This document shows, in pieces, positions 36,401 through 51,200 of a stretch of 64,000 bases of DNA. Source of the DNA: Takifugu bimaculatus. Lineage: Eukaryota; Chordata; Actinopteri; Tetraodontiformes; Tetraodontidae. Where the stretch lies: assembly GCA_004026145.2 (NCBI GenBank), contig CP034977.1, positions 7,268,239 through 7,332,238 of the forward strand. Direction: 5' to 3'. The notes below the pieces were generated by a model, which saw only the letters and a list, made by a program, of their open reading frames with translations, was not told the origin of the DNA and did no database searches. The position numbers and the translations under genes were made by a program. Position 1 is the first letter of the stretch, and the number at the start of each line of letters is the position of its first letter.

Positions 36401-39225
36401 TCACCCCCCATCCCCATAAAGGTCCCCTTTCTGAAACAGGGTCGTCTCACGCTCGGGACAACAGAGGTAGACTTGAATTTGCAATATTAAGCAGAATTAC
36501 AATGATCCTGGCTCCTGTCGTTCCCCGTCTCCCTGGAGCCGGGCTACGGTCGGGGTTCGGTTGTTGTGAGTTGGGGGTTTTCCAGCACAACAGATTAAAG
36601 AGCACAGGTAGGCTTTTCCGTCTCGGTCTGACACGGAGAGACCCATCCAGCAGAACAGCTTTGGCCGGGATGATATATGAACCTGGAGTTCTTACAGAGG
36701 AAACCATTTCCAGCTGTCACATGAACTTCACTGGGAGCAGCCAGACAAATCTCAACATCGGGGTGGTCAAAACTCTCTTGCAGGATTGAATACCGACCAT
36801 TTGGTAATAATAACAGCGGTGAAGACAATGATGTGGTGTGTTAAAGTTAGTTGAGACATTCAAAAGTCCTTCACTAGATGAAACAGTGTTAAGAAAGTAA
36901 ATTTAGGCGACACCTAAATCAACATGACAGCAAAACAAACACCTGAATATGTAAAGCGGGAGTAATGGGAGACTGGCTGGTGATGAGTCGGCGCCGCCAT
37001 CCTCTCAATTCATAAATTCTTACACTTATATTAAAACCACAAATCTCATATACAACTATGGATAAACAACATATGAGTAAACATTATTGTAAGTGATGGA
37101 TTATCAACCCGCTGACACAAAATGACAGGAACTATACCTTACCTGATGGTTCCGAGAGGATAACCCGCATCAACATCATTTAGCCTGTGGGGTCTAACCC
37201 AAAGCTCGCAGATCCGGCATGTCTGGCTTTACAGAACACCACATTTGTGTTCTGCCTGGCTTAAAGCACAAACATCCTCAAGCAATGCTTTCACACCCAA
37301 ACACACACACACCGAGCTTTAAGGATCCCTGCCCCTAATCCAAGGCTCCTAATGCATATTGATTAAGAGGGCTGAAGAGAAAGAAAACAGATACATAAAC
37401 TGCAAAATGTCAGAAGAAATAAAAAAGAAAAGGAAAAAGTTACTACGTGAATGTGAATCTGCTGTAGAAATAATTTACCACATAATCTGACACTTATGCA
37501 ACCACAAGGCCAAAAGGCTACGTGCCAGATGGGCTACAGCACCAAAGTTAGCCCTGTGATCGGCGTGTGTGTGTGTGTGCGTGTGTGTGCGCGCATGGAG
37601 GGATTTCTATTGATGACATCACCATAACTGAAAATAAACAAACGACCCCGTATCAATGGCTGTGCCCCCTTTCTTTCTTGCCCTCCTTCACTTGCGCACG
37701 TACGTGCGTGCACTGCTGACTGTCATTCCAATCAGTATTAGCTGAAGTACTGGGTTAATCCTAATTGCAACACACAGAAGTACACGCACACTCACACACG
37801 CACACACACAGGGAATCCGGAGGGACGGAGGTGAATCATGCCGGGAATAATGAGGGCAGGTCAGAGATGTAGACTCCAGCTTGGAATCCATCACGAGACC
37901 CATTTTTCATGTCCTGACTGTAAAGTCCCCTATCCCATAATATTGGTATTCAACATAACCCTCCACGAGCCTGAACAGGGCAACTACAACAGGGGCCAGG
38001 GGTGAGGGGGTGATGCATTCTTAAATTTAATCCATGAGAAGTTATAAATCTACAAGTGAATACAGCCCTATATACTGTACATACATACAGCAGTTTGGGA
38101 CTTTAAGGTTCCCAGTTGGTTTTGAGGGACAAGAAAGTGCTGAAAGGCCATGAAGAGACTGGAAGAGCGGCAAAAACGAACCTCTATTTCCATGCGAGTG
38201 ATCCCCCGCTGTGCACATTTCTGAATATACACACCATGCTTCTCAGTCGGGGGATCTGAAGACTGTCCAGACGCATGCAAAGCAAGCAGATGAGAGCTGG
38301 AGGACACGGAGCGTGATGTCACCGCACCGTGAGGGTGGACTTTAATGAACAGCAGGAAGTTGGGCTTCATGCAGCAGGCTTGATTTTCCTTAAAACGTGC
38401 AGTAACACAACAAGCTTTATATATCAGATCGGAAAAGAATTCACCACTAGGCTGCATTTTAAAACCATGGCTTGTTTTTAATTAGATGAGGTAATCAAAT
38501 AAACAGGCTTTTGTATCCGCCTCAAGTATAAAAAAAGAAAAAGACTGTCCGCGGGCTCCCTGAAGCACTCACAAGTTAGGATTGGCGCACAACAGTGTGA
38601 TCCAGACATGACAAAAGCACAGTCCGCCTTCACCGCCGAGGAGAAACAGCAGCTCTGGGTCCCGGTTCCGGTTTAACGTTGAACTCTTATCGTTGGTTTT
38701 TGGCTTACAAGTGGAAACCGCCTCGCGACCCACGGCAGCAGCAAAGGGGGTTTGTTGGCGACACACATCTGAACGCTTTACACACCGCCGCCATCTCTTT
38801 CGCAGTCTTTTTCCTAAATTCTGTCCCCACCAGCAGCCGCATGAGGAGCGAGAGGCGTCAGGCAGACCTGCGCTGGCCCAGAATGTGAGCAGGTCTGAAG
38901 GGTCGATGACTACATGTGTATAATCCTCACGTTACAACATAATCGGCTTTACGTAAGAATCAACCAAAGTTCTAGACTGGATTTTGATTTGACTGGAGTC
39001 TGAGCCAACGTTCGTTTAAGAAAATACACACAAAGTCTTTCCGGTGGAACCACGACAGAGGCGGGAAAAAAGACAAGGGCAGGCGAGTGCGTTCATTTCA
39101 TTTCAACTGATTTTTACTGGTTTCATCTGGAAGAACAGGGGGAGACCTGCGAGGAAATACTGGAGTGCTCCTGTAAACGCGGCCGAGAAAGAGGCCGAGG
39201 TCGCTCACGGGGGGACGCGACGGTT
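33499..39225. other. region between slc6a4 start and blmh end, no gene recognised
   Basis: The left part should hold the slc6a4 promoter and any non-coding first exon, since the gene reads leftward from 33498; neither was identified. The right part should hold the blmh 3' UTR. CA/GT microsatellites occur near 35395-35412, 35507-35527 and 37566-37594, with a pyrimidine-rich stretch at about 35285-35330. Open frames here are low-complexity or lack family similarity. Confidence 0.45.
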
Positions 39226-42200
39226 CTAAAACGACGCCAACGATCCCATTGGGTCCCAGGCAGGCAGCACAGTGGGTTCCTGTTGCATAACGTCCAGAAC
39301 ATCGGGGGACAGGAACTTCTTGTCCACCACAACCTCATAGACAAACTCGGAGAACCAATCGTCCGTCATGATAAGGTAGCCTACAGAGACAAAACAACTC
39401 AGTCGGAATTGATTTTAGAACAGGACGCGGAGCTTTAAGTCAAGAAAAAAAAACACCAAATTAGGGAATCAATCTCATCCAAGCGGGAAACCCTCGCCCC
39501 AGATCAAACGCTTATGAAAGAGCTGGCTAAATGCCGTCGCTCGACTGGCCACAAAATTGTCCTTTTTTAAATGATTCATTTTCAGTTAAAATAGCTTCTC
39601 TGTGTAAAAACATCTTTAATCAGAGACATTTTCCTGGCACTCTCCCACGCTTTAAAAGGAAGCACACAGCCCGCTCGGTCTGACAAATGGACGCGTTTTA
39701 AGCTTGGAAATGGGGCTCAAATAATAATAAATGTCCTAAAGAGAGACCTTAAGCTTTTAGAGGTAAGGTCGTTGTGTTAACATTTAATCTTCTCATTTCT
39801 TCCTCATTCCTGTCGTCCACCAAATGTTTGATATATATCACTGCCAACTGTTCACAACCAGGCTCACTGATCTGCAACGTGCTCCTGTGTGCACGTCTGT
39901 AGGGCCTTTCTGAAGCAGGAAGCAGCATCTACAGCTCATAAAATTAGTTAAACGACATCACGGGCTTCCATTTCAGGCTTATCCTTTCCTTAATTTGATT
40001 GACACAATGGAAACTAAAGACTCTGAATGGGTTTCAGAGTTGTAAGATGTGAAAAAAAAGAGACGTGTCGGCAGAAAGAGAGCTGCAAAATCAGGCAGAA
40101 CCTTTCAGAAGTGGGTCTGAGTGCTGGTTCCACGCAGCAAGATTGATTTAGGGGGATAAACAAAGTTTTTTTTTAGGGGTTACCTTTATTACCACGGTCA
40201 TCCCCCCAGGAGTTTTCCACTCTCCATTTCTCATAGCCTTCTTTTCCATCCTGTAGGAGAGAAAAATGACCACAGTGAGATAAAGGGTAGACATCGGAGG
40301 GTAAATTAGCGCGGGGTAATTATGTAGGGGGAAATTACACCAAACTCCCCTTTGGTCTGTTTGTATACCGGGGGGAAAGGGAGGCTAAGATGGCTGCATG
40401 GATCCAAGAAGAGAACTAGATAACGTGATGGGGGCGGAGCCTTTGGTCGTTCCTATTAAAGTTGCTTAGTGGAGCAAAAAACACTCGAATTCCGGGTCTG
40501 AGAAAATCGCTAGTGCATACGTTCCGTAGTTCCATCGTGGCCGAGATTGAGCAGTATCGTTATTCAAAAAGCAGGTGGCTTCCGTGGTCGTTCATGAAAA
40601 AAGAATTGAAAACTGGAACACAATGACTTTAATGAGGTAATTGAGAAGCTAGCTTGCTAGTATGCTTATGTAGCTACAAGTCATTATAGACGCTTCTATT
40701 CATGACTGACGCCATCTTTGCAGCACCAGAGTTTGGCCAGCAGGGTTTTTGCTTCAAAATCAGGAGTGCGTTCTGTATCCAGTTCTCTTAACAGACGTAT
40801 GACTGCTGCGCTTGCATGAGTAGAACTACACTCTTTCTGCAGATATTAAATCCAGCAGGGCAGAATCACTATTAAAGAAGGGAAAGGCTGGAGGCAGTAA
40901 AACCCAAAACATACTGCCGTAATGGCCTTTAAAATGTGTTTTAAGGCTAAAAACAAGGCGGATTTTATTTAATTAGCTGTTGGAAGGTGCGGCTGTGTCA
41001 GCGTTACCTTGTCAGTGACGGCGGTGAGGATCATGGCATGGGTCATCAGGGAGTCCGAGTATATCAGGCGCTCCGCTTTCGACAGATTCTTCACCGAAAT
41101 CCCAAACACGAGCTCGTGATTGAACCTGCGAGACCCAAGCGGGACAGGCGGTTGATGAGTGACGCCGCCGGGCGGTTGGGGGACGCGTTCCCGTCACCCG
41201 TACTCACACGTTCATGTCGTTGATGCCCAGCTTGCCGTGGAAGTGTTTCTCGACGTCACATCCGAACCACACGGCCTGAGCGGGAAAGAGGAAACCGTTT
41301 CAGCACGCGAGCGGACGGACAACACGGCCCCGCTCTTCTGACCCGCCTACCTCGCCCTTCTTGATGGACTCGGCGGCGACGGTTTTGAGGAGCTGGATGG
41401 GCTGGTTGTTGTACAGGGTGCAGCGGGCCCCGACCATGTTGCCGAGGAAATCGACGGTGTACAGCTTCCCGTACGGATTCTGGGGTCGGGGGTCATTCAC
41501 AAGGCAGACCTGGTGAAAGAGAAGAATTTTTGGAATGGCACGAAGCAAATGAGAGGATCCGGTTTTGTGGGCTGCAGCAGACGTGTAATGAATAACATAC
41601 TTTGTCTTCGATGTTGTATAAGGGTTTGACGTGTTCTCTGTAGAACTCCTGCGGGGTGAGGGGGCCCAAACGGTGGAAGATCTTATCCTTGTCCCGGTAC
41701 TCCCAGCAGATGGTTTCAGGCGGGCACCCTAAACAAACGCTGACCACCCGAAACACCTGCGACGGGGCACACGGACAGATGGTGTCAGTTTCATCACCCT
41801 CAAGATGAACCGTTTCTCATTTCACAGTCCTCGACCAGCTCATTCGGAACCCTCCTCCCACCCAGTCAACTGAAGTTAAACCGGATCCTTCAGACAAACA
41901 TCGGGGTGATCAATCATCTTCTGACAGAACAATGAGAGCTGAACTCAAGTCGCTTAGACGACATGCTTGAATCGTTGCTCCTTGCGTGCGCAGATTTAAC
42001 GGATGCTTGCCTGTCTGTAATGCAACGCTGTATTGGTCTGGGATCAGTCACACCACTGGTCCCAGTAAACTAGATCTCTATCTGCTGACTGCTGAGGTGG
42101 TTATTTGTGGCCTGGCATTTAGTAGCCATGACAGTAGCCTACGTAGCTTTGCGTCTCTATAGGAGGCCGTTATGGAGATACTAAAGAAGTTATTCTAACA

Positions 42201-45200
42201 CCAAGTAGACCAAGAACAACATCAGTCCTTTAATATACAGTCAGTCAGGTTAGAGGTGCATCTTATTTTTTAGTAACTTCAATTTTGGGCCAAAAATGAG
42301 AACATTATTGTATTTTTTATCTTTATCAAATTCAGCTGAAACCACCGGGGGGGTGTCGGGCTTGTGAAAATCGCTTTATTGATTTCACAAGCCTCACATT
42401 CCAGAGCAGTAGGTGGTGCAATAACTTTTGGCACGAAACAAAGACCTGAAGAAGACGGGAGCGCTGCAAGCTGTGAGGAGAGCTCATTTAGAAAACATGC
42501 AGTTCTGAGACATCTCATCGAGTTCATCATCATGACGAGGAGGTCAGGAGGAATCACCCGGCAACAACAGAGCCGGTGTAATTTATCAGATCTTTGTGGA
42601 AATCCAACATTTTGTTGTTGGACTGTTCCCTTATACCACTGATTTATACCAATTAGAATTGGTCATTCCTATCCTCAGATCAGAGTCCATCTTTATGGTT
42701 TTTCCATCTAAAAACACGAAAGACACATTAAATCATTTTAATTTCTATCATCTGGACGCAGCAGGTAATTATCAGTTATTGCTTCTGACTCCAAAATTCC
42801 TGGTAATTATACCTCCTTCTTAATTAAGACGACGCTGCTCAAACAGATGGCCCCAGAATCTGACGTGGCTTTCATTTCCTGGCTTCCAAACAGGAAGACC
42901 TCTCGAACTCAACGTCTCCTGAACTGCTAATGTCTTGTTTTTGACAGGACAGGCGCGCTGGGCCGGCATCCCACGTCCCTTCTGATCCGCCCCAGCAGGG
43001 TAAATAAAGTAGGTGTGAGGTGAAAGGCTGAGCTTAAGCAGAGGCCCGATTCAGACAGCAAACAACCACAATGACATCAGAACAGGATCAATGTTTAAAC
43101 ACCTGCTGCTTCACTGACGGAGGCCGGAGGGAGACGCAGGGGGACAGGGTGAGACAAACGGAGACATCACCCAGCCATACCGGGGACCCGACACATAAGC
43201 TTCGCTCGTGTTTAGAAAGTAACTTCAAAAGAAAACTTAATATTTCAAAACAGCTCAACTGCAGGTGTTCGAAGCAGCTGTTAGAAGCGATTTAGGTGAA
43301 GTTTGTGAAGCATTTATCTGTCCTCTCACATGGCACGCTGGCGTGGTTTGCTATAAACAAGGGGCTGAATGAGTGCATTCCTTCGGGACCAAGCACAGAT
43401 ATGTTTGAAGTTATCCACTACTGAATGGTTGACATCCCCCTGCATATTTATTTGTCTGATGCCCTTCAAACAATCCAATGACCAAGAGGTAGGATTGAAA
43501 GGATTATATACAATAAACAGACAGACAATCAGCCTGGGGGCCATTTTTCAAGATAATGGTTATACTGGGGTTCAGCCTCCACAGGCTTTATACTAAAATG
43601 CCATTAAATACGAATTCTAGATTTATATTGTCATTTTTACGGATGATTACATTACAGGAAGTCACAAAACATGCTCAACCGGGCCAAACACTGAACAGAT
43701 GATAGAGGTGATCCTCCCAGTAAGTCCTGGCACCGCACAAGTAGCACCTCCTCAAGCAAAACGTCTGAGAGACATCCTGATTTAGAGGATCACTGGCTGC
43801 CCTTTGACCTCCTACTCGGTGTCTGAACCCGGCACCTGTCTGAGCTTTGGCTGCCTAATGCCGGGATCAGATTACGCAAATTTAGCCCGATCTGGACCCG
43901 ACAGACACCGCCGTCCAAACGTTCACCATCGTGCCTGATTATGAGTGGATATGAGGATTACAGTTGCATCGAAACCAAAACTACAAAAAAGTCCAAAATC
44001 AAAAAGCAGGTAAAAGTAAATAAAATCTTTGAGTGACTACAGGACGATCCGGTTGTTGAGCCTGTGAAATTTGTAAATACGTACGCCATAGATACGCTGG
44101 GTATGGCAGCATACCTAAACAGGAACCTTTATAGTTTACAGAAATTCATGGAAACTTAAGCATGTTTTTGAGGCTGGGGCCAAGGCTGGACGCTGCAAAA
44201 CAAAACGCAAAATCCTGACAAAATTATAAGTAGTAACTAGAATATTTATGAATGTAAACAAATGACACCATGCAAACAATTTGGATAACAGAAAGGAGGA
44301 AGTTTTTCACTTCCACGCTTAGTAAACATGCAACACATGTGGCCATTGTTAAATTCTAACAACAGTGCAAACAGACTGGAGAAACGTGAGTGGACAGCTT
44401 CAAATTGGCAGAGCAGCAGGGATACATCCGCCTAAAGCCACCCACATCAAACAAGAAACCTGGCTGAGGAAGCGCACCAGCAGTGCTGAGCAGCACGGAG
44501 GTTCCCCTGCAATTGCACCACTCTTCTGATTACTTTAAATGTAATTTGTGTGATTTAATTACGCAATCAGCGGGGTTCATGGATGGGATCGACGCTGCAC
44601 ACTGCGCATCTGTTGTCCACATTAAGACGGCAGATGCACAGTGGGGAAAAAAGGTTAAAATGCCAAGTTCACATGACGCAAAAGACTGAGAGCGGGTGAA
44701 ATGTTTAGCTTGTGACCAGCATTAAGGTGACCTATAAAACAAACTAATGAATGAAAGCACTGCAAGAGACTGGCTGCATAAATAAGCACACCATTAACTA
44801 AAACTTTGCCAAAGTACCTTGATTTTATTAACGTTATTTGAACTCTATGACTTACCTACTACACGAATTAGTGGTTTGCTAAACAGCACTCACGGTATCT
44901 GCTGTGCACGGACTGGATTCAGCTGTTCCGAATCCACTATCCGGGTTTTTAGAGTGTTTCCTTTAAACATTCCAGCTGGACCTTAATGAACTTCAACCTT
45001 GAGTTCATCCGACAAAATTTAGCCGGCCTTGAATGGTTTGTTTTCTTATATTAGCGAGCCCAATGAGCTCACTCTAAATCTTGACTAAAGCAAATCTGGA
45101 AAACCCCCATCATGGGCTAGAGCAACAACCAGCTCTTGTTCCACTAAACCTTCTTTTCTTGTGAATTCTGCACTCTTTTCTGCCAGATGTGGAAGGTGTG

Positions 45201-48200
45201 CGATGCTCTACATCTGTATATTTAGTTAATTAAGGAAGATGTCGCTGATAGACCCAAGTTTCACAAAGGACTTATGGGCGAGTTTTTACTACCCTCTTCT
45301 GCCAAAAAGAGGGGGATCTCATCTCTTAGGAGCTGGATAAAACATTCCGGCGTGACAGCCATCAGGCCTTGCAGTGAAACAAAACAGCCGTGTGGATGGG
45401 GCCCATTTCCAGAGGAGACGGGGGGGGGGGGACAATATCAAAAAGCTTTGACATGTTGTGTTTTGATGCAGTTTACTGTGGCAATGACGTCCGTTGTTAC
45501 ATCAGCGAGGCCTGGGATCGGTTGTTTAGATGCAGGCACCTCTCCACGTAACATACAGCGTGTCCACTGCACATTTGGGGGACGCGCGCACGGCGAGCGC
45601 TCGCAGCTTGTTTCCCCGCAACGGCCGAGGCTCCATCTGTGCGGACGCTCGCACAAGCTCAGCCTCTTTCAAGTGAGCGACAATGATTTGAAACAGTTTG
45701 GCAGCGGCGGCTCTGTTTGTAACTCGCTTGTGGAAAAGAAAATCCTCCCTCAAATCGTTTGCATCAAAATATCTGATGTGTGTTATGAGGAAACGGTCTC
45801 ATATCCATCTGCGAGCAATGTGGTTACCTTATATATGGTTGTCCCTGGAAACCCCAGCATATCTGTACTCACAGCAGACGCCATAGTGGCAGTGGAGGGA
45901 AGGATTGATCTCTGCATCCTCATAATTCCATGAGGTGTGTTGAGCCTTTGAAGGCAGAGATGCAGATTTAGGAAAGCAACACTCTCTGAGTGGCATCTTA
46001 ATTTGTTCAAATGCTTCCAGATTCCCCCTCACTGACAGAACGACCTGGGGGATCACATGGCTCCAATTATAGTAAATAAAGGAATAAAATGAAATGATTA
46101 TAACCAGGAGTGCAGAATAATGCAATTAATTAGAGGATCAGAGCCTGAGGCGAGCCTTTAGATGGTGGATATAAAAGGTTAAACAACAGACATTCATAAT
46201 TCACACGTAAACGGACCTTTAGGTAATGTGACCATTAAAGTGAGGTACACGTTCATAAACATATGGACGATTAAATGCAAATCCATGACAGAAAAAGAGT
46301 TCCCCAGAGAGGAGGGATCCACAAACACATAAACACATAAAACAATCCAACATTAGCTGCTAAATGTTGAGAGCTTCCCTCTCCATCTCCTAACCCAACT
46401 AATCAGAGCAGACGATCGCGGCCCCGGAGTCTAAAATAGGTTTTCCCTCACCACGATGACCCACGTCACCCTCTCCTCACAACAAGACACTAACCATTTG
46501 GTACAGACTTGCTCTGTATGTTAAATGTCAGTTTAAACTGTACTGAACTGAACCCAGAAGGTTGCTCATTTACCCATCCTAACCAGGGTAGACAAGGGGT
46601 CAACAACCACTGGATGAGAGGCAGGAAGACACAGGACAGACCTAACAAACGCTCCCATCCTTCTAGATAAAAGGCCATTGGTTTGTAGCAGGAGCCAGAG
46701 CATGTAGCATGATGGGATGGAACACACATGTGCAACAGTATCTATGCGGGGTGTTCTTTCTGTGACAGAACTGTCTGTCACCTGTGGCTGTAAGCAAAGC
46801 AAAACAAGATCCAGCTGATCAAACAAATACAACCCCCCGCTGTGTAGGTTTCACTATTGCCACATGCTTGTTTACACTTAGGTCAGAGTGTATTATATCT
46901 GTAGGCAACTGTTTAAACAATAAAGAACTTGACAGCGCCGAACAACACAAACAGCTGACACCACGATTCAAACCTCCGTTGGCTTTATTCCTCTCAATCA
47001 CAGGCTGATTGGCTGAATGGGCCCCGGTACAACACACACACAGCAGGTGAGGACTGACGTGTACACACACCTACCTGTGCAGCCCAGCAAAGACACACAA
47101 CTACAAATGAACACAAAGCTTTTATAGAGCGGCGTATCAGGTTTAGGAGCATATGCAATATGGTGGTTTGAAAGAATCTTTAGGGAATGTACAACAGATT
47201 TGAACATAGCAAAGGTGACAGCAGGAACCCGGAACCAGAAGTCACAATATGGTCAAAACTGTTGTCTTTTTTTCTTAAATCTAACTTTATGGTGTTTGCG
47301 ATGGGTTATAAAAGTGCCTTTGTTCTTGGAAACACATGGATAAAAACCTAAACCAAAAAATAAATAAACTGAACAACTTACGGCGGCGAACCACCCGAGC
47401 TCACAATACTCCCTGATCATTTGGGCGATCCACTGTTAGTGCACGGAAAAATATTGGATTGGAGACTGTTTATACCTCCTCCAAAACATGATTTATTCAA
47501 ACTTTTTAAATGCCATTACCTCGAGAAAATTCCTCATCGGTCCAGCATATGAGCACTGTAGGGGTCAGGTAGGTACAACATTGATGGAACATGACAACTG
47601 ACTGGCCCTCAGCGGGAACAGGAACATCTGGACTGGCTCTGAAGTGGAAATGATGGCACCTCCAAAGCCGGTGAGGAGCCATGAAGCCATATGACAAAAA
47701 TCATCTCGTCACAGACAACCTCAGAGCAACAACATTTGGTCTTCAGGAGGTACACAGACCTCTGCTTTTGGAAGTTTATTGGTCTGGAGCGTTCAGGTGT
47801 GTTAACACAAGGAGGGAGAGAACTAAGCAACGGTCCTGGAGAAGCAACTGCTGCTGCACATCAATCTGGAAGCAGTTACAAAAACCCTTTCCAAACAATT
47901 TGAGTTCAACATTCTACAGTGAGAAAGATTATTCACAACTGGAAAACATTCAAAACAGCTGCCAATCTTCCCGAGGAATACGCCACAAAGGCAGAATGGG
48001 CCATGTTCAGTAGATGCAAGCTCTAAGAGCTACATCTCACGACATAGAGGCTGCAACATGTGGAACAAGGAGGAGCATTTGGAGTTGGCCTAAGAAATGG
48101 TTCCTTTCAGCAGAAACACCTTGGTGCCACCACCAGGACCTGGACCCACCATTGTTGACTCACCTCCTCCATCATGGTGTCCATTGCATCAGAGATTTCG

Positions 48201-51200
48201 CTTTTAGTAGCTTCACTGGCCACCATGTTCCTCAGCATTAGGCAGTATTCTCTGAGCTGAGAGGAAGGAGGAGAAAGGAAATCAGTGGCTGCAGCACAAC
48301 TATGTGACTTTGCTCATGAGCTGTGAACAGAGAAACACACTTTGTGATTAAGGATGTGGTTCATCCTGCGTGAGGCCTCTGAGCTATGGGCCTCTGGAAA
48401 GCACTTCTTTGGTATGACCCCGTACTTTTCTGGAGAGAAAACAAAGTAAAACCCATTCAACTAAAAAGCATTCTACATTTAACCAATACCAGGAGGTTTT
48501 AAACCCTGAACAGCTTATGTCAGCTGTGGTTGAGTGGCACGAACCGATGAGATTCACCAGCATATCCCACTGTCCTCCATCATTGGAGGGGTTGGAGAGG
48601 AGGAACTGGACCAGGCGTCCTTCCACTGGCTCCTTTCTCTGAGCTGTTTCCACATACGAGTGGAGGAAGTAGTAGCAACGCTCAATCTGTGGGAAAGAAA
48701 AATCCACAACGGAAAATGGATCCAGATCCTTAAAATGGGTAGAAACCTCATTTAGGTCTCCTCTTAAAGGGAAGCCCTGACCAGGCGTTAAATATACATT
48801 AGCTTATGTCACTTTAATGCCAATTCATTTTTAAAAACTTCATTTTTGAACATTTGTTAGAGTTCGGGGCTCCTTTTGAGTCTCCCTCTCCACCCTCGCT
48901 AACATCTCCATGTACTCATTCATTAATACCAAACAACCAACGTTTATGGTGTAGCAGAAGAGTTCTCACCTTGTCCCAGAAAAAGAGATACGACTGACTA
49001 AACTCAAACTCCTCTATGTTGAAGGCCTTCATGAAAGGAAGTCGCATGACATTGAGGCATGAGAAGATCCAGCATCGTCCTGGTGGCGGAAAGAAGAAAA
49101 GGGTGGAGATCTAGTTTAAATGTAATGTTTCAGGGTTTTTTCTTTTAGGTTAATCAACCTCTAAATGAGTCTGTTGGCATAGCTTCAGCAGTTATACAAA
49201 TTTAAATCACAATTGTAACATTACTGAAAGGTCAGACACCAACACACAACAGATAAAATCACCCGATTCAATTTGCATGGTTATTAAAAGCATGCCATCG
49301 ATCACAGAAACACAGCAAGGAGACTCCTGTGGGTCAGGTTGTAGAAAAAGAGTTTTCCAGCTTGAGTCGAGTCCAGTTGCTGCTATTTGAAGAGCAGTTG
49401 TGAATTTCTATGGTGAACTACACCATCTAGTGTCCACAAAGAGGCCTGGTCAGAAAAACGTGTTATAAAGGAATAAAATGTTGGTTTATAGAACTTATAT
49501 AGAACAGCTCTGTTCAGAAAAGAGTCTCCTCCCTGAGCTTTACTCCCTCCACAATAACTGGATTTTGGATGATCATGTATCATTGTTCCCTGATTTCATG
49601 ACAGCGTGATTTCATGTTGCCATCTTACTGAAGTCTTAAACCGGGTTTTTCCGACACTGTTGTATTAATGTCACCAAAAAAAGGACGAAATCATCACGGA
49701 TGAGTTGGTAAATGTTAAGAGTCCTGAAGAAAGAGGGACTCGACCGTTAGCAAAAGTCCTGTAAACGCTGACAGGAAGTGATGACTGCCAGGAGCGAACG
49801 TTTCAGCAGCGCTTGACGCTCTTCCTGAAGCCACGAGGGCTGACAGCAGGCCAGACACATGGGAGACTGTTCTGCTCCATAATGTGGCTGAAGGAAAAAC
49901 AGAAACGTTTGCTGAAGCCCACAACAGCCATAGAAAGAAAAAAAAAATCTCTCGTTTGTCTCGTTTGTTACTGACACATCTGGTTATTGCGCAATTCAAG
50001 GATTCCCGAGGAGACTGTTCCACATAAAGGCAAACGAATGGAATCAAATATGATCTTATTTGCTCTCTGATAACATTTATAAAACTCTTAAGACTGTAGG
50101 AGGAACTGTGGGAGATGCTGAAAGCAACAGGAAAATGAGGAAATCAGTGAACAGGGGGAATGTGTCTTATCTGGGTGTCACACTCAAAATGTACTGACTC
50201 CAGCAGTTTTCACAGCAGGAAATACTACTGCGACGTGAGGACTATATCAAAAGTTAATGAAGCACAATGAGGAGAAAATCAAGTTCCGGCTGCTTCCTGT
50301 GGGCATTTCCAATGTTTTCCTGGAGAGATCCGACATACCCGAGTTTTTCTGGTTGGTGACAGGTTTGCCCTCTGTGGGGATAGTGTGCTGGAAGGTGTGC
50401 ACCGTGTCCTGGACCGTCTGACGGTGCAGACAAACCTCTAGTGGGTCGATGCAGGTTGACACGTTCTGAGCTAAAAGGTAGCGAGGTTCAGCCCGCAGAC
50501 GCTGGGTGAACGTGGCGATTTTCTCTTGACACAGACCTGGAAAACAAGAGGGAGCGTGTAAACAGGGAAAAACCGAGGCCCATAATAACAGAAGAATTTT
50601 AAAGCTCATCTTAGATAAGAGAAATAAGATCAGGGTTTTTCCTTAAAAATATAAGAGGAGATGTTTTCCAGGACGTGGTTAACGTGTTGTCTATTCTATT
50701 TGATAACCTTCCACTTTTAATTTAACAGCTGTATTTGGTCAGAAGCCTCCTTCTTTTTAATAGTACGGTTAAACAACAGGAAAACTACCATCTATTATCA
50801 ATTCATAACACATTCTCATTGCTGAGGTTTGGGACTGAACATGTGGCACGTTTAAAATAATAAAGAGTTTGACAGTCTTGTCAGTCTGGGCTGAATGGAG
50901 ACTGATGAGCAGCTGCTAGCATCTTAAATTTAGATGCATGAATTCAACTTTAATTAGAGAAGATGGTTTAAAGATGCAAATGTCATGCGTGGCCCTGCTG
51001 TCGTTTCATATGCTGATGCTTTTCCATTTTATGAGCATGTAGATTTAACCACAAGTCAAACACACCTAAATATGTAGTTTCCTGTCATGATATTCTAGTC
51101 TAAAAACTCAAATAATGAAGAAATTGAGGTGGTTTTTAATTGCATGACAGTGAGGGCGATCAGAAACATTGTTCTTTCCTTGTTAAACACTTTATTTCAC

